This document shows positions 31,443 through 42,779 of a DNA stretch of 64,000 bases, piece after piece (positions within the stretch are counted from its first letter, which is position 1; every line of letters begins with the position of its first letter). The stretch comes from Chlorokybus atmophyticus. Its lineage: Eukaryota; Streptophyta; Chlorokybophyceae; Chlorokybales; Chlorokybaceae. Made by a program: the position numbers and the translations under genes. Under the pieces are notes generated by a model, which was not told the DNA's origin, searched no databases, and worked only from the letters and a program-made list of their open reading frames with translations. The stretch is taken from positions 805,082-869,081 of the forward strand of contig RHPI01000638.1 of assembly GCA_009103225.1 (NCBI GenBank), in the 5' to 3' direction.

Positions 31443-33790
31443 CAGCGCTGTTAAGGTTTGGTTAAGCCACTGAACGCTACAACTGTACGCATTCAGCCCG
31501 CTGTGCAGCGGGGCGTAAAGGTTCCAGCACCTCAGCGTTACGCATCGACAATGTCTCGCGTCCTACCTTGACGGTCGACTGTTGACGCAGAATGCCCGGC
31601 TGAACCACACCCAGCTGAATGACAAGCAGCTTGCGCAAGAGCGGCGGCGGAGGCATCGCTGATGGTGCAAGTAATATTGGGGTGGGCTGCGATATCTGTT
31701 GTTGGTAGTAACGCTGACAACTCCTAAGTTGATCCTCCCTAAACTGCTTTACTAATACAAGGCAAGTAACTGCTTGTTGTTGTAGTAGGCACACAAGTGG
31801 AGCTTACGGCGTCATGTCTATCTATATGGCCGTGTTCACTTTGCGTTCTTGAAAACATAGTGTGAAGCTGAGAGCATGCTCAGTGCAGAATTGGCACGTG
31901 CTATGCAAGTTACAACTATGTCCATAAGCAAGCCTCACCTGTGTCCAGTCTTGTCTCCACTTGTCCATACTATCAGTACTCTACAACATACTATAAAGCG
32001 GAAGTTCCTTGTGGTTTCCGAAAATGCTTTCGTTTATCAGAAAGCTTACATGTACGTGAGTTGATACGGTAGACCTGCGTCAAGCAATGACAATCAGCCA
32101 TAAAACACTCACTTCATTGCGTGTTCCTACAAACTGGTGCACCAGCAAGTGCATTTTGAACCGGAGTCGACTGTGATTAAGTTGTGCTTGACTGTACCGT
32201 TGCAGCTTCGAAACCTGGTTGCTGTGGACGAAGTACATGCATAGTGTTTGTAGAGTATGTTTGTGCGTTGGTCTTCAATTTGTTCAAAGCATGCTGCAGA
32301 TAAAGCGACTGCACAAGTGCTAGCTGGTATTGCAGTCAATTTTCTTGCAATTTGTCAGCTACTATGCGCACTTGTTTTTCCCTAAAAAGTGTTCTGTCAT
32401 CAAGACTCACTTTCAGTTACGAAGACTTGCCCTTGGCCACCTTCAAGAACTGAGACCTCCCTTGCACTTTTGCAGCATGACAGCACGCAAGTCATACTGC
32501 ACAGCAGTGGCACAAGTGCTGGACGATGCGAATCTAATGCGTTCAAATGCAAGGCACTTGTGTTACGGACGACTAAATAATAACACTACATTGGCCGCAC
32601 AACACACTTCGTGCTTTTGTGGCCTGGTGGTTTGTTACATTGGTCTCGGAGCTTGAGACCCAAAAGGTTCTGAGGTCGAAAGAGGTCCAGGCGGCAGATC
32701 AAGATGGATTTTTGCGGTCGTTGTTCAATCCGAGGGATCGCGCGCGCCTGGTTAGGGCAGTACCGCGCGACTTGTCGGACGATAGTCGGTCATTCCGACG
32801 CGTCGCGCTTGATACCACGCGACTTTGCCTGACGGCGACTAATAGTCGGTCTCATACGCGTAATGCGCGCTGCGACTGCTCAGTGATGATTGCAAGATCA
32901 CTTCCATTGCTCAGTGACGAGATGCCTTGTAAAAACTCACATTTAATGAGGACATTAGAGACCTAAGTGGGGGGGAATGTTACGGACGACCAAATAATAA
33001 CGCCACAATAGCCGCAAAACACACTTCGTGCTTTTGTGGCCTAGTAGTTTGTTACAACTTGTGCCCAAGGGACGGGGTTCGTGCACGCTGCGTCAACATG
33101 TTGTGGAGCGCTGCAGCTGTCGATGCGAAAGAGGAGTAATATCGAGAACGATGGCCGCCGAGTCCTGCTGTGCAGCGTGCACATTTGCACTCATGCTACC
33201 AATTTTTTCATACGGTAATCAAGGGGTCTTTAAAGCACAGTGTATTGTGTCTTTGCTCGCCTTCTGCATGGTGCAGCAAGCGGAAAGCCGCAATTTACTG
33301 CTACCTTGGTGTTACTCCTCCTATGGTTGGCTGTAAAAATGCAATGGGAAGAAAGTGTGCATTCTTGCCATAGCTGAGGCGCTTGCTGCTTTTATCGCAA
33401 GCTTAGTGTTCGACTTGGTCGTTCTTTGATTAAAAAAAGAAAAGCTCTCACACACAACTGCTGAAGCTCGCCTACTGTAGTCGTGTGAGTTCCGACATTG
33501 ATTACAGTTTGAAGCCGTGTTCAGATCTGGTCAATTTAAATGCTTGTACAAAGGGCCACAAACGCACGCTTATGTAGCGGAGTCCTCTTTTGTGTGGCAA
33601 CCGAAACAGTCAGATACCTTACAAAGAGGAGTCGTGCTTGTCTTGCAATATGTAGAATGGGGTGCATGCGCTGCCAACATACGCATGTTGTGAAGAGGTG
33701 GCGGCTCTTGACTCATTTGAAAAGGGCTGGACAAGCCTTGTTGCTGTGGCTCCTCATCTGGTATGGCAACGCTTCATGCAACTGGCATTG
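31443..33790 (+). pseudogene. Decayed F-box-like gene block, split by TRIM
   Basis: Paralogue of the block at 47521-49440. Homology starts at GCGCTGTTAAGG...GGTTAAGCCACTGAAC in both. The start reads MTARKSYCTAVAQVLDDANL (32478 on), against MTERKTTRTAVAQVLDNADL in the intact gene. The frame is cut after RHLC by the TRIM at 32561-33056 and resumes at 33057 with CCAAGGGACGGGG matching the intact CPRDCARVRFVNK region. The remainder (33080-33400) has frameshifts and stops. Downstream homology reaches about 33790. Insertion plus independent lesions make this a clear pseudogene. Confidence 0.8.
32561..33056 (+). mobile_element. TRIM element 1 (496 bp, complete, with 5-bp TSD)
   Basis: Terminal-repeat retrotransposon in miniature. 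Both LTRs are 79 bp (32561-32639 and 32978-33056), start TGTTAC, end GTTACA, and differ at about 8 sites. Target duplication ACTTG lies at 32556-32560 and 33057-33061; the intact F-box paralogue shows the empty site. The primer-binding site TGGTCTCGGAGC (32641-32652) differs at two bases from the initiator-Met PBS TGGTATCAGAGC common in plant elements. A polypurine tract (AAGTGGGGGGGAA) precedes the right LTR. The 338-bp interior has no coding capacity, so movement must have used proteins from another element. Confidence 0.9.
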
Positions 33791-33805
33791 ATAAGTGCAT
33801 GCCTC

Positions 33806-34048
33806 CTAAGAGATTATAGAAGATTCACTGCCATAAACCAAGCTATTATGAACTCCTTTAATGAGATCAACCACCAAGCTGTAGCACGTTTAAATGGATG
33901 AGAACCTAGCTAAAATATGGATATTTTAATTATGGATGAGATCCTAGAAGATCAATTGCCATACACCAAGCTATATTGGCTCTTTGTGTCAGACATTAAT
34001 GAGGCCAACCATCAAGCTGTAGCACGTTTTAATGGATGTCAGCCTGGA
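33806..34048 (+). repeat. Two-unit tandem repeat of about 120 bp
   Basis: Units near 33806-33908 and 33936-34048 share TAGAAGAT, the GCCATA(A/C)ACCAAGCTAT block, AATGAG, and a CAAGCTGTAGCACGTTT run followed by AATGGATG. They lie just downstream of the F-box pseudogene; a related single sequence lies after the intact paralogue near 49480-49520. Confidence 0.75.
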
Positions 34049-34049
34049 A

Positions 34050-35160
34050 GCAACTAGCTGAGCGTGTTTAGCAGCCAGCATAGTGTACAACATCGCATTA
34101 CAGGTATGCCCTGAAATTGGTGTATAAAAATTACTACAAAACCATCGATAAGATCACGCATCTTATGCAAGTTTGTTAGATTTGCAAGCTTTTGCTGGCT
34201 CTGTGCAACTGCACGTTGTTGATAATATGCGGCTGACAGGGTGGCTAAGCTACAGCACGTCACGTCTGTTGTGTGGCATACGCTTGCATGCATGTGCACA
34301 GCAGTAAAGTCTTCAGCTTGTCCATATATCTTCATACTTTTGCATCATGGGGCATTGCGCACTATGGCACTAATGACAGCTTTATGAACCGCGGTTGAGG
34401 GGGGGGGCGGGGGGCTAGCCGGTGTTAATGCAAGGCAATGAGCAACATCGTTGTGCACACGCATGTTGGTGTGTCTGTGGCTGCATGTTAAGCTGATCTC
34501 TTGTTGGGAATAATGGTGCAACAGACTATCAGCATGATTCCGACGAGATGTGTAGTTGCACTAAAGTTTGCAGCAGCGATAAGTTGCATAAATACAACAT
34601 TCCGGTGAGAGTACATGCACAAGTGCATGTACTTACATCACACGCTTGTTGTGGATTGAAGCACGCTACCATTGTACCGTGCCTCGCAACTTTACTACAC
34701 AGGTTACACACATATATATATACGGAACTATATATGTACACATGTGTATAGAACAATCAAACTATGTCACGGTGATAACCCTCGACACGCATCTCCCTCT
34801 CGCAGCCTACTGCGCATTTGGGTTGGTTTACCAACATCTGGATCAACCGACCCGGATTCAACCGGTAGGCCTCAGACCGCCAATCAGGGTGCGGCCCCGT
34901 CATGTCAACGGGCCGCGTGGCAGCCGACTGCCAGCACCGCCTTCACCAATATGAACGCAGTCCCTATAGCGGCGGGCCTCGTTGACAGCAGACGTAGGCA
35001 ACTCCCGCCGGAAGCGTCGGCATTGAGTTGCAAGTAGACAGACTGGAGCGGAAGCGGCGGTGGCATTGCCCGAGACTGGCCAGTGGCCCACCTTGGGGTC
35101 GTTGAGCTCCCGAGGCTCAGTGAAGCAGATTTTTGTAGTATCGTTAGTTCAGCGGAAGCT
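34050..35160. other. Unassigned flank left of the gypsy element
   Basis: A minus-strand open stretch at 34054-34335 contains a polar helix (SQQKLANLTNLHKMRDLIDG) bounded by an AG acceptor and a possible donor, so an isolated exon is possible. A G-rich run sits at 34397-34416. From about 34800 the sequence becomes GC-rich. No gene can be called. Confidence 0.3.
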
Positions 35161-35620
35161 ATTTGTGTGTTGTTAAGCATACCAATTACCCTTACAGACC
35201 GTGTTCTTGCCGGACCTGCCTTACCCGTACGCCTGTAAGTGTACACTCTTGCTCACATGCTAGTGGCCATCGCATCTGCTACCTGCACACTGCATCACTC
35301 TCACACTGCCGCAATGCTTGCACACACCTCACTCAATGTTCGATTGTGACTGTCCTTGCTTGCCTTTGCGCACTCGGTGCTTGCAGTTTGTAATCACGTC
35401 TTGCTTAGCTATAACACCTTATACCCACATACACTGCGTGACAAGCTGTGTGCATTTCCCAAGCATCCTTGTCCAGGAGCTTGTTGACTTGCAATTCAAT
35501 CCACAGCGCCGAGTCATCGCTTTCGTTGTGTGTACTCGCATTTGCCTTGCTTGCGCTCTCTGCGTGCGGTGTGCATGCCTCACACGAGTCAAGGACTCAG
35601 TTGGGGAGCACGTAGAGCAA

Positions 35621-35640
35621 GGTCATTCAGAGGCTTGAGG
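35621..35640 (+). other. Candidate primer-binding site of the gypsy element
   Basis: GGTCATTCAGAGGCTTGAG follows a possible LTR end (GTAGAGCA). It resembles the PBS region of both TRIMs (GGTCTCGGAGCTTGAG and GGTCATCGCAGCTTGAG), including the GCTTGAG extension. This puts the 5' LTR to the left, perhaps from about 35168 (TGTTGTTAAGC), but no matching 3' LTR was found. Confidence 0.4.
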
Positions 35641-35787
35641 CGGGTCGAGTCGGCTATATCACTAGCGGAAGCCACCCCGGATGCTTCCTCTCCAGCAGCT
35701 GACGAAGTAGGCCTCGGCAACCCACTTACGTCCGCAAGTTACTGTCTCCCCTCCCTCTTCGATCTCATTTTTGACAGCGAAGAAAAC

Positions 35788-37848
35788 ATGGCTGCCACAG
35801 ATGGCAACCGCAACCACGGAGGGAGCAGTAGTGGCAACAGGAAGCTCGTCTTCACTGGAGCAGCGAACTCCATCTCTCTGAGGGAATGGATCAACCGTTT
35901 CAACTATGAAAACCTGACTGCATGCTCCGCGCAGTCACGAAGGTTCGTGGGTACCACCACCCGCTCGGGCCGAAGGGCAACCCCGGAGCGTGATCGATCC
36001 AGATCCCCGCCTGCAAGGCGTCCGCGGGTGGAGCCCACAGAGGCACCCCCGGTTTTTGACCCAGCGGCACACGCACAACCAACGTTGGCAGACCTGCTCC
36101 GGCCTGGCATGGAAGGCAACGCTCAACACTGGGGACTCATGCAGTCACGCTGGCAAGCGCTTGCCAGACCCTACAGGTTGCCCTCCGGACGTATGCAACA
36201 ACAACCACGGCAATTGCCCCAGGAAGTTGAACACTTGGCCAGCCGCACCCTCGCGTTCGCCACAGAATTGGCACCGGCCTACTGCAGGACCCCTCTGGAA
36301 CCAAGCGAGGAGGCGACACAGCTGGCTTGGATCAGCGAGCACATTACGCTTCTCATTCAGGAAGTGGTGCTCGCGCCACCGAACCCGACGGACACAACAG
36401 GGGAGTAACCCTTGCGCGACCGCCTGAAACAGCTGCCCAACCACCTGCCTCCCTTCACCTTGGCTAGCGCCCTTTATTGGATGCTCAGCTTGGCTGACTA
36501 CACTGAAGCTGGACAACGGACGAGGGATGAAATGAATTGGTCGCGGCGACTTGCCCAGCATCGTCTGGCTTTGGCCCTCCTGGCCACCAGGTGGCCACGC
36601 ACCTCTCCGTTTCTTCAGCCGCTGCGGCCACCCCACCTCAGCACTAGACACCTCCCTCTCACCCAGGAGGAGCGTGGCGCGCAACAACGGTGGGACGCAG
36701 CCGTTGACCGCTACGAGGATCTACGCACAACCCTGCTGTTGGAACATCGCCAGGTTGCAACGGGCGGACCAGTTCCTACACGGGAGCAGGAGTTTCGAGC
36801 CTGGCTGCAATACGAACTCCAGGAGGCACCATGGCCGCGCGTATGGCCATCCCCAGGGAACGTGGAGCGCTCGTGGGCACTCAAAACACTAGAGGCCACC
36901 CAGCGCGACCCATTCTTGGCAAATGTCCTGGATCCCGTGCTGCCGCGGAGGATTTGGCAGGATTGGACTATCTGGTCACCGCCAGGGTGCGAGAAATGGC
37001 GCAGTTCACCTCGTCCCCGACGACGCCCAACTCATTGCACACCTGCAGCAACGGCTACGCACTCTTGGGATGCCGAGCGCATCATCCGAGATGTGCTTGA
37101 AGGATTCTATGACCGGCAAGACAGGAACCACGAACCCCGGGGGCGCCTCCACGGTCTAGCGCAACGATGGCTCATTACCCTGGCCAACCATGGCACAATG
37201 GCCTACGACCTCATGGATGGTCATCCCCTGGCCCTTCAACCACGCATCGACTTCACAACCCCACTGCTGAAAGACGACCCCCAGCCTAGCGCACAAGCAT
37301 GAGCAGTTTTGCACCACCCGGAAGCGCTGCTCCCACCATCGCCACCTCGGCATACACCAGCAGTTGCCAACCTCCCTCTGCCTGCAGACGCCACGCTGCT
37401 TCAGCAGGTAGTCGGTGACATGCCCACCAATGCCACCGAGCTCGGTGCGTACGCTCGACAGATGTATCACCTGGCTAACTTGTGGCATGCCGTCCACAAT
37501 GGTGAAGTAACCCCGCTGCGCTACGTACGCGAGCGCGCCCGATCACGCGCTTGCATCCGGCTTCACCGCCTTTCGCAGCTACAGGGCGGTACCCCCAAAC
37601 GTTCCCCTGGTGAAGCGTCATGGTTGGCAGTGCCAAAACTTGGCTTCGCACCGGAGGCCGCACGTCAACCGAGTCCTCAGCAGGCTACGCCTGTGCACAT
37701 TGTGGATGCCGCACGCCGTCGACAAACCAACATGACGTACCTGCCCACCGGAGGCCTGGTCACCCCTCAAGAAGAAGAGATTGCCATGAAGCTCTCCTGT
37801 TGGCAGCCCATGGCGCACATCGCAGGCAATACGGAGATACCGCCATAG
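35788..37848 (+). pseudogene. Gag polyprotein of the gypsy element, broken
   Basis: Three open segments in one frame (to 36408, 36412-37302, 37309-37848), separated only by TAA at 36406 and TGA at 37300. The ATG at 35788 starts a Gly/Ser/Asn-rich leader, then an Arg/Pro/Ser-rich stretch (RDRSRSPPARRPR) and long helical segments rich in Gln, Leu, Trp and Arg. There is no zinc knuckle. After 37848 a coding-like frame continues in another phase (TQREHRIQRELWLFRQTQLL, near 37875-37935), so Gag probably extended to about 38200 before decay. Confidence 0.6.
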
Positions 37849-38409
37849 CCGACCCGGCTGCAGCAGCAGCTGCGTGGACACAGCGAGAGCATCGCATTCA
37901 GCGTGAACTCTGGCTGTTCCGTCAAACCCAGTTGCTCCAAGGCGCTACTCCCCGCAACTCGGAGGAACGCATACAGCGAGATACCTCGCTTGAGCTCACA
38001 CCTCGCATGGGGTACCCAGGCCGAGGGTCAAGCAACCCCAGCCCACACCGTCTCGATTAGGAAAGGCGTTCACGACAACTCCCACCTTCCTCCAGGCCTT
38101 GACCATACTGGAGTACTACTCCAGTACAAGACGGCCAGCTCCTCATGGAAGTACGCTCCCGTCTGCAAAAATTTCAGGAGCAGCTAGCTAAGTGAGCAGG
38201 ACCCTAGAATGACCTGGCGCCACTAGGCCAGAGCATCCCACAACGACAACGACCTCAGGAACCTCATGCTGTGGCTGGCCAACCGCAGTCACCCGATAGC
38301 CCCTCAGCTGTTCGTTAGCCCCGAATCATGGATTGAAAACCTCGTCACTGTTCGGATGCCGCGCTTAATCACCCGAGCTGTGCATTACTAGGAGTCTCTG
38401 CCTCCCACC

Positions 38410-39372
38410 ATGACAGCCCACCAACGAACTACCGCCACCGAGCAACACCTCGCAAACGAATTCAGGCTGTTCCATTGGGAGAACCAGTGCGATGACCAGC
38501 AACTTCACCATGCCACGCAGCATCACATGGATGATGAAGAAACCAAGGACCTTCGTCAACTGGTGGAAGCGCAGCTTTTCGAGGGTACGGGGGCACCAGC
38601 AGATACGCTGCACGACTATCTGTACCCCACCCCCCTTACCGACGCGGAGACAGCTGTCATAATCGCTCATGTCAGGTTACTGCCCATCTCGCCAGTTACC
38701 ATGTACGGGGACCGTCGCAGGCATTACTGGGAGCGTGCCATCACTGCGGAAGCACTTCAACTAGCCCTAGAAGCTGCCACCCGGTACCTTCCACTTGCCA
38801 AAACGCCTAATCCCAATCAGCCCAGCACCTCCAACCCTGCACCATGCTCGCCACCATCCACTGGCGGTGCAGGTAGCTCTCGAACTGCATCTGTTGCATT
38901 GCTGGATAACGTTACTGCCAACACCTGTGTGGATGACACGGCCTTCCCTTGCCCACTAAACCTTTGCGGGCCTCCTCGCACACTAAACATGCTTCGGTAT
39001 CGGCCCAACATTGGCATGGTCAACTATCAACAACGCCATGTCACCTTCAGCCATCACCCTTGGGCTCCACGTTACGTCTTGTTTGACACAGGGGCGCACC
39101 CCGTTATCCTGGGCAGACGTGCAGCTGAACGCTTGGGTATCAGCGACCAAGACCTCAACAGCACGTCGCACGAGATACGCACTGCCCAGGGCGCGCTTGA
39201 GCACACCCGTGGTGGTGAAACACGCCAACGCATACCTCTGCGCTTTACTGGCTACCAACGGGAAGAAACCACCGTCCTCCACGTCTTCTGTCTCATCTCC
39301 AACTCGGAGATGTTCGATGTTCTCATCAGCATGGAGGCACTGTTCCCCATCGGAGCAGCAGTTGACACGTAG
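38410..39372 (+). CDS. Aspartic protease region of the gypsy element
   Basis: Uninterrupted frame of 320 codons. The N-terminal half is helical and acidic (end of Gag or a linker). The protease active site reads YVLFDTGAHPVILGRRAAERLG with D-T-G-A at 39085-39096, and flap-like and hydrophobic strands follow (VLISMEALFPIGA). A TAG at 39370 ends it, but the frame stays open a further 70 codons, suggesting that the stop is a mutation. It sits directly before the methyltransferase. Confidence 0.75.
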   Translation: MTAHQRTTATEQHLANEFRLFHWENQCDDQQLHHATQHHMDDEETKDLRQLVEAQLFEGTGAPADTLHDYLYPTPLTDAETAVIIAHVRLLPISPVTMYGDRRRHYWERAITAEALQLALEAATRYLPLAKTPNPNQPSTSNPAPCSPPSTGGAGSSRTASVALLDNVTANTCVDDTAFPCPLNLCGPPRTLNMLRYRPNIGMVNYQQRHVTFSHHPWAPRYVLFDTGAHPVILGRRAAERLGISDQDLNSTSHEIRTAQGALEHTRGGETRQRIPLRFTGYQREETTVLHVFCLISNSEMFDVLISMEALFPIGAAVDT

Positions 39373-39584
39373 ACCGAGCATGCCATCTTTCGGCCGCGTT
39401 GGCGCCAAGGGGATGGCACCCCCGCTGCCATCCCACTGCGCTTGCGCACGTCATACCACTATCCCCTTACAGCCAGCCCTGTCCCTGACACAACCACTGA
39501 AGCGTCATCACCCACGTGCTCCCGCAGCGGATTTCCGCACGCCTTGACGTCACGCGTTGCCGCTCGAGCCGTTGGCCAGTACTG

Positions 39585-39649
39585 CCTGTAGGAGAAAGAG
39601 GGGGGGGGGGGCGTGGGGAGGAGACAGATAGGGTAGATAGTGATTTTTC
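39585..39649 (+). other. Purine-rich junction before the methyltransferase
   Basis: About 60 bases, mostly purine, including a run of twelve G, between the protease and methyltransferase modules. It may be a central polypurine tract, or the scar where the methyltransferase was acquired, or simple slippage. It changes the frame from that of protease to that of methyltransferase and RT. Confidence 0.35.
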
Positions 39650-40978
39650 ATGCGGATTATGGCATCCGCGCGCTCGCCCTCAAGGGACGGTGTGCATTCT
39701 AGCGCAGGAGGAGTTGCAACTGCTGTGCATCCAACAAGCAACCCACATATTGGAGCAGGTGGTAAAATATGTCCTTCACCCGCTGATTGTCCTTGCGAAA
39801 TTGCCAAGCAGGACCCCAACTTCCGCCGGCAATACGCACATACAGTGGCGGCGCACGTGGCAACCACGCCGTTCACACTGCCACCAAACGCCAACGATCC
39901 TTTTCACGCGCTTGGCTTGTCCATTCATCTGTCACCACGTCGTCGCCACCAAGGCCTCATTGTTTTGAAGCTGTTCGGCGGCATTGGCAGCGGCTTGGCA
40001 GCCATTTTTAATGTCCGCTTACCCGTCAGCAAGTATTTTTGTTGTGACCCCAGCCCTCCAGTACAGACAGCGGTGTCCCACCACCTGGTACAGTTGCGCA
40101 GACAACACCCGCACATGGAACCATCCGCAGCGGCCTGCAATCTACGAGCATTGCCTCAAGACATTCGCCTCGTTACAGGCAAACACCTGCAAGCATTGGG
40201 TGGTGTCAACATCATTGTTGCTGGATGGGAATGTCAAGGGCATTCTCGCGCTGGCAAAGGCCTAGGCCTTCAAGATCCACGGTCTCAGCTGTTCTGGGAG
40301 TTGGTTCGCATTATCCGCACCCTCCAGCAACAGCAACCTTCCAGGCCGCCCGCATACATTCTGAAAAATGTATGCACCAAAGATGACCATCGAGCCAATG
40401 TTCGCTCTGACTACAAACGCGTTTGTACCGTCCTCGGTGAGCCAGTGGTCGTTGACGCAGCGGCTCACAGCTCCCATGCACATCGCTTACGCAGCAAGTG
40501 GACCAACCTCGCCAAAACACAAGACTTGGTTGCTGCCCAGTCGTTGTACATACGCCCTTCAGGCCTCCTTGTGGCCGACATCTTAGCTGCCGGCAGCACC
40601 CCGCAACCAGTGTCAAAGCTAGACCACACAGGCTTCCACCAAAGCAACCAGGTGGGCCAGCCTATGGCTGCCTTGCCCGCGTTTGTGGCTTTTCCTGGCA
40701 CCCACTCCTTCCGCAATGGCAACATCGGTATGGTCTGGGATGCCCATCTACATTGTTTACGCGAACCACTCGCCACCGAACACGAGTTAGCCATGCGCTT
40801 CCGTCCCGGCGCCATCACGCAGGCACCCAAGCTAGCGGAACGCGACTGTCGCCCTCCTTGGCCGCGCCATGGATCAAAACAGCAAGGTTTGGCTATTGGA
40901 GACCTGCTTGGCCCTGCAGGACATCTACTAGCCAGGACTCAGCCCCAGGCCATACGCTGGGGGGGGAGAGTCCGTTAG
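39650..40978 (+). CDS. C5-cytosine DNA methyltransferase within retrotransposon
   Basis: Single open frame of 442 codons. Motif I (S-adenosylmethionine site) reads LKLFGGIGSGL near residue 105. Motif IV with the catalytic cysteine reads AGWECQGHSRAGKGLG, followed by DPRSQLFWELVRII, as in Dnmt3-like and other C5 enzymes. Motif VI reads ILKNV where ENV is usual. Motif VIII reads HAHRLRSKWTNL. A motif IX-like block reads REPLATEHELAMRF. The usual PCQ is ECQ and ENV is KNV; the ENV glutamate contacts the target base, so this copy may be impaired. The RT frame follows in the same phase after one TAG, so the methyltransferase was probably part of the Pol polyprotein. Start: ATG 39650 or 39659. Confidence 0.9.
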   Translation: MRIMASARSPSRDGVHSSAGGVATAVHPTSNPHIGAGGKICPSPADCPCEIAKQDPNFRRQYAHTVAAHVATTPFTLPPNANDPFHALGLSIHLSPRRRHQGLIVLKLFGGIGSGLAAIFNVRLPVSKYFCCDPSPPVQTAVSHHLVQLRRQHPHMEPSAAACNLRALPQDIRLVTGKHLQALGGVNIIVAGWECQGHSRAGKGLGLQDPRSQLFWELVRIIRTLQQQQPSRPPAYILKNVCTKDDHRANVRSDYKRVCTVLGEPVVVDAAAHSSHAHRLRSKWTNLAKTQDLVAAQSLYIRPSGLLVADILAAGSTPQPVSKLDHTGFHQSNQVGQPMAALPAFVAFPGTHSFRNGNIGMVWDAHLHCLREPLATEHELAMRFRPGAITQAPKLAERDCRPPWPRHGSKQQGLAIGDLLGPAGHLLARTQPQAIRWGGRVR

Positions 40979-41002
40979 ATTAGGGACCCATCATTCGTCT
41001 CC

Positions 41003-41814
41003 ATGGCGGTCCACAGCACCGAAATCAAGGCTCTTGAGGAAGCATTGGACATCCCTCACACGGATGAGCCCGAGCAGGAAAGGTGGAGAATCGGTTGTAT
41101 GGCCTTTGGCAACATCGAGAATCAGTTGAAAACCCTCTTGGAAGATCACAAGTCGCAGATCGCACACTCCCTTACGGACTTGGGCAAGCGTAACTTCCAC
41201 GACTTCACCATGGAGCTGGACACCACCAGCCCTATCTTCAGCAAGCAGCACCCTCTGGCCAACGTGGAAACTGAACTGATCGCGACCAACTGCAAGAAGC
41301 TGCTGGACGCCGGCCTCATCGAGGAAGCAGCCCCGAGCACTCGGTACGCTGCGGCCACCGTCATGCCATCGAAAAAGGACGAGCACGGGCAGTGGACACA
41401 ACGCCGTATGTGCGGAGATTACCGCAACCTCAACACCCACACGGTGCTTGACCGCTACCATATGTACACGCCAGACGAAATCTTCGACAGCGTTGCAACT
41501 TGCAGGTACTTTTTAGTCCTCGATATGCGCTCTGGTTTCCACCAGATCGGCATCCAGGATGACCACAAGTGCAAGATCGCCTTCTGGGGCAACCGGACCC
41601 TCCACAGTGGAAGGTTATGCCGTTCGGGCTGAAGAACGCACCAGCTGTCTTTCAACGCGTCATGGACCGCACCCTACGCGGGCTGGACCTATCTAGGTGC
41701 TACATTGATGACATTCTCATCTTCAGCCACACTGCAGAGTCCCACCTACAGCACATCAAGGAGGTGTTGGAGCGACTGAAGGAACACAACCTCACGGCCC
41801 ACCCGAAGAAATGA
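41003..41814 (+). pseudogene. Gypsy reverse transcriptase, frameshifted
   Basis: Frame 41003-41632 encodes the N-terminal linker and fingers/palm: HPLANVETELI, KKLLDAGLIEEAAPSTRYAA, RMCGDYRNLNTHTV, FLVLDMRSGFHQIGI. A frameshift near 41595-41605 moves reading to the frame ending at 41814, with VMPFGLKNAPAVFQRVMDR and the catalytic YIDD in RCYIDDILIFSH (41701-41712). TGA at 41812 then interrupts PKK-PTFFADKIPYLGH. Motifs and spacing are standard Ty3/gypsy. Confidence 0.9.
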
Positions 41815-41819
41815 CCCAC

Positions 41820-42600
41820 CTTCTTCGCCGACAAGATCCCTTACCTCGGCCACCTCATCGTCCTTCCGGTGTTATGGTGCAGCGGGCAAAAGTGGACGCA
41901 TTACTGAAGGTGCCACCTCCTACCAACATCTCGCGGCTACGCGCTTTCCTTGGCCTGGCCAACTACTATCATAGGTTCGTGCTGAATTTCTCGAGGATAG
42001 CCAAGCCCCTCTACGACCTGCTAAAGAAGGCAATCACTTGGCACTGGGGCAAAGCTGAGCAGCAGGCGTTTGAGGCACTCAAGAGCCATCTTCAGTTTGC
42101 CCCAATACTGGTACGCCCCGACTACAGCAAGCCATTCATCATCCACACCGACTGGAGTCGACTTGGGCTAGGAGCTGTGCTGTGTTAGAAGAATGACAAG
42201 GGCAAGGAACAAATTATTGCTTACGCCAGTCGGAGCAATAATGCTGCTGAAGCCAACTATAGCATCTACGAAGGGGAGCAGCTTGCAGCGGTCTGGGCCA
42301 TTCAGTTTTTTCGGCCATTTCTCTTCGGTTACCAGTTCGAACTGGTAACGGAGCATCAACCTCTTCAGTGGCTCCTCACCAGCGACAAGTTGACTAGTAA
42401 GCACGCCCGTTGGGCCTTGCTGCTGCAAGAGTATGATTTTACCATCACGCACAAGCCTGGCGTCATCAACACCGATGCCGATGGCTTGAGTCGCAACCCC
42501 AACCCCGACACTGTGGACATCACCGGCGCCCGATACGACGACGGTGACACTCCCCACCAGCACTCCATGCTGATTGTGGCAGCTGGTATACACGCAGAAG
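41820..42600 (+). pseudogene. Gypsy RT connection and RNase H
   Basis: After a shift near 41860 the frame gives FLGLANYYHRFVLNFSRIAK, then ITWHWGKAEQQAFEALKSHL and the RNase H start IIHTDWSRLGLGAVLC. TAG at 42186 stands where family members usually have Gln (C-Q-K-x-D). The frame then continues IIAYASRSNNAAEANYS, EGEQLAAVWAI and a LLQEYDFTITHKPG tail. RNase H catalytic Asp and Glu positions are present. Confidence 0.85.
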
Positions 42601-42779
42601 CACGCAACCCCGTGCTCCGTGCCACCATACCTCCTGCATCTGAGGGAGACATCTGTACCGATGCCCCTACTCTGCAGCTGGTGAAGACAGGGACCTTACC
42701 CGGTGGGCTCGACCACAAGGAAGTCGATCGTGGACAGCATCGGGCCAAAAATTACACATGGAGTAACGACACCCTTTGG

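Noticed and set aside
31063-31473. Ala/Gly/Pro-rich frames on both strands
   Set aside because: GC-rich imperfect repeats keep all frames open; composition explains them.
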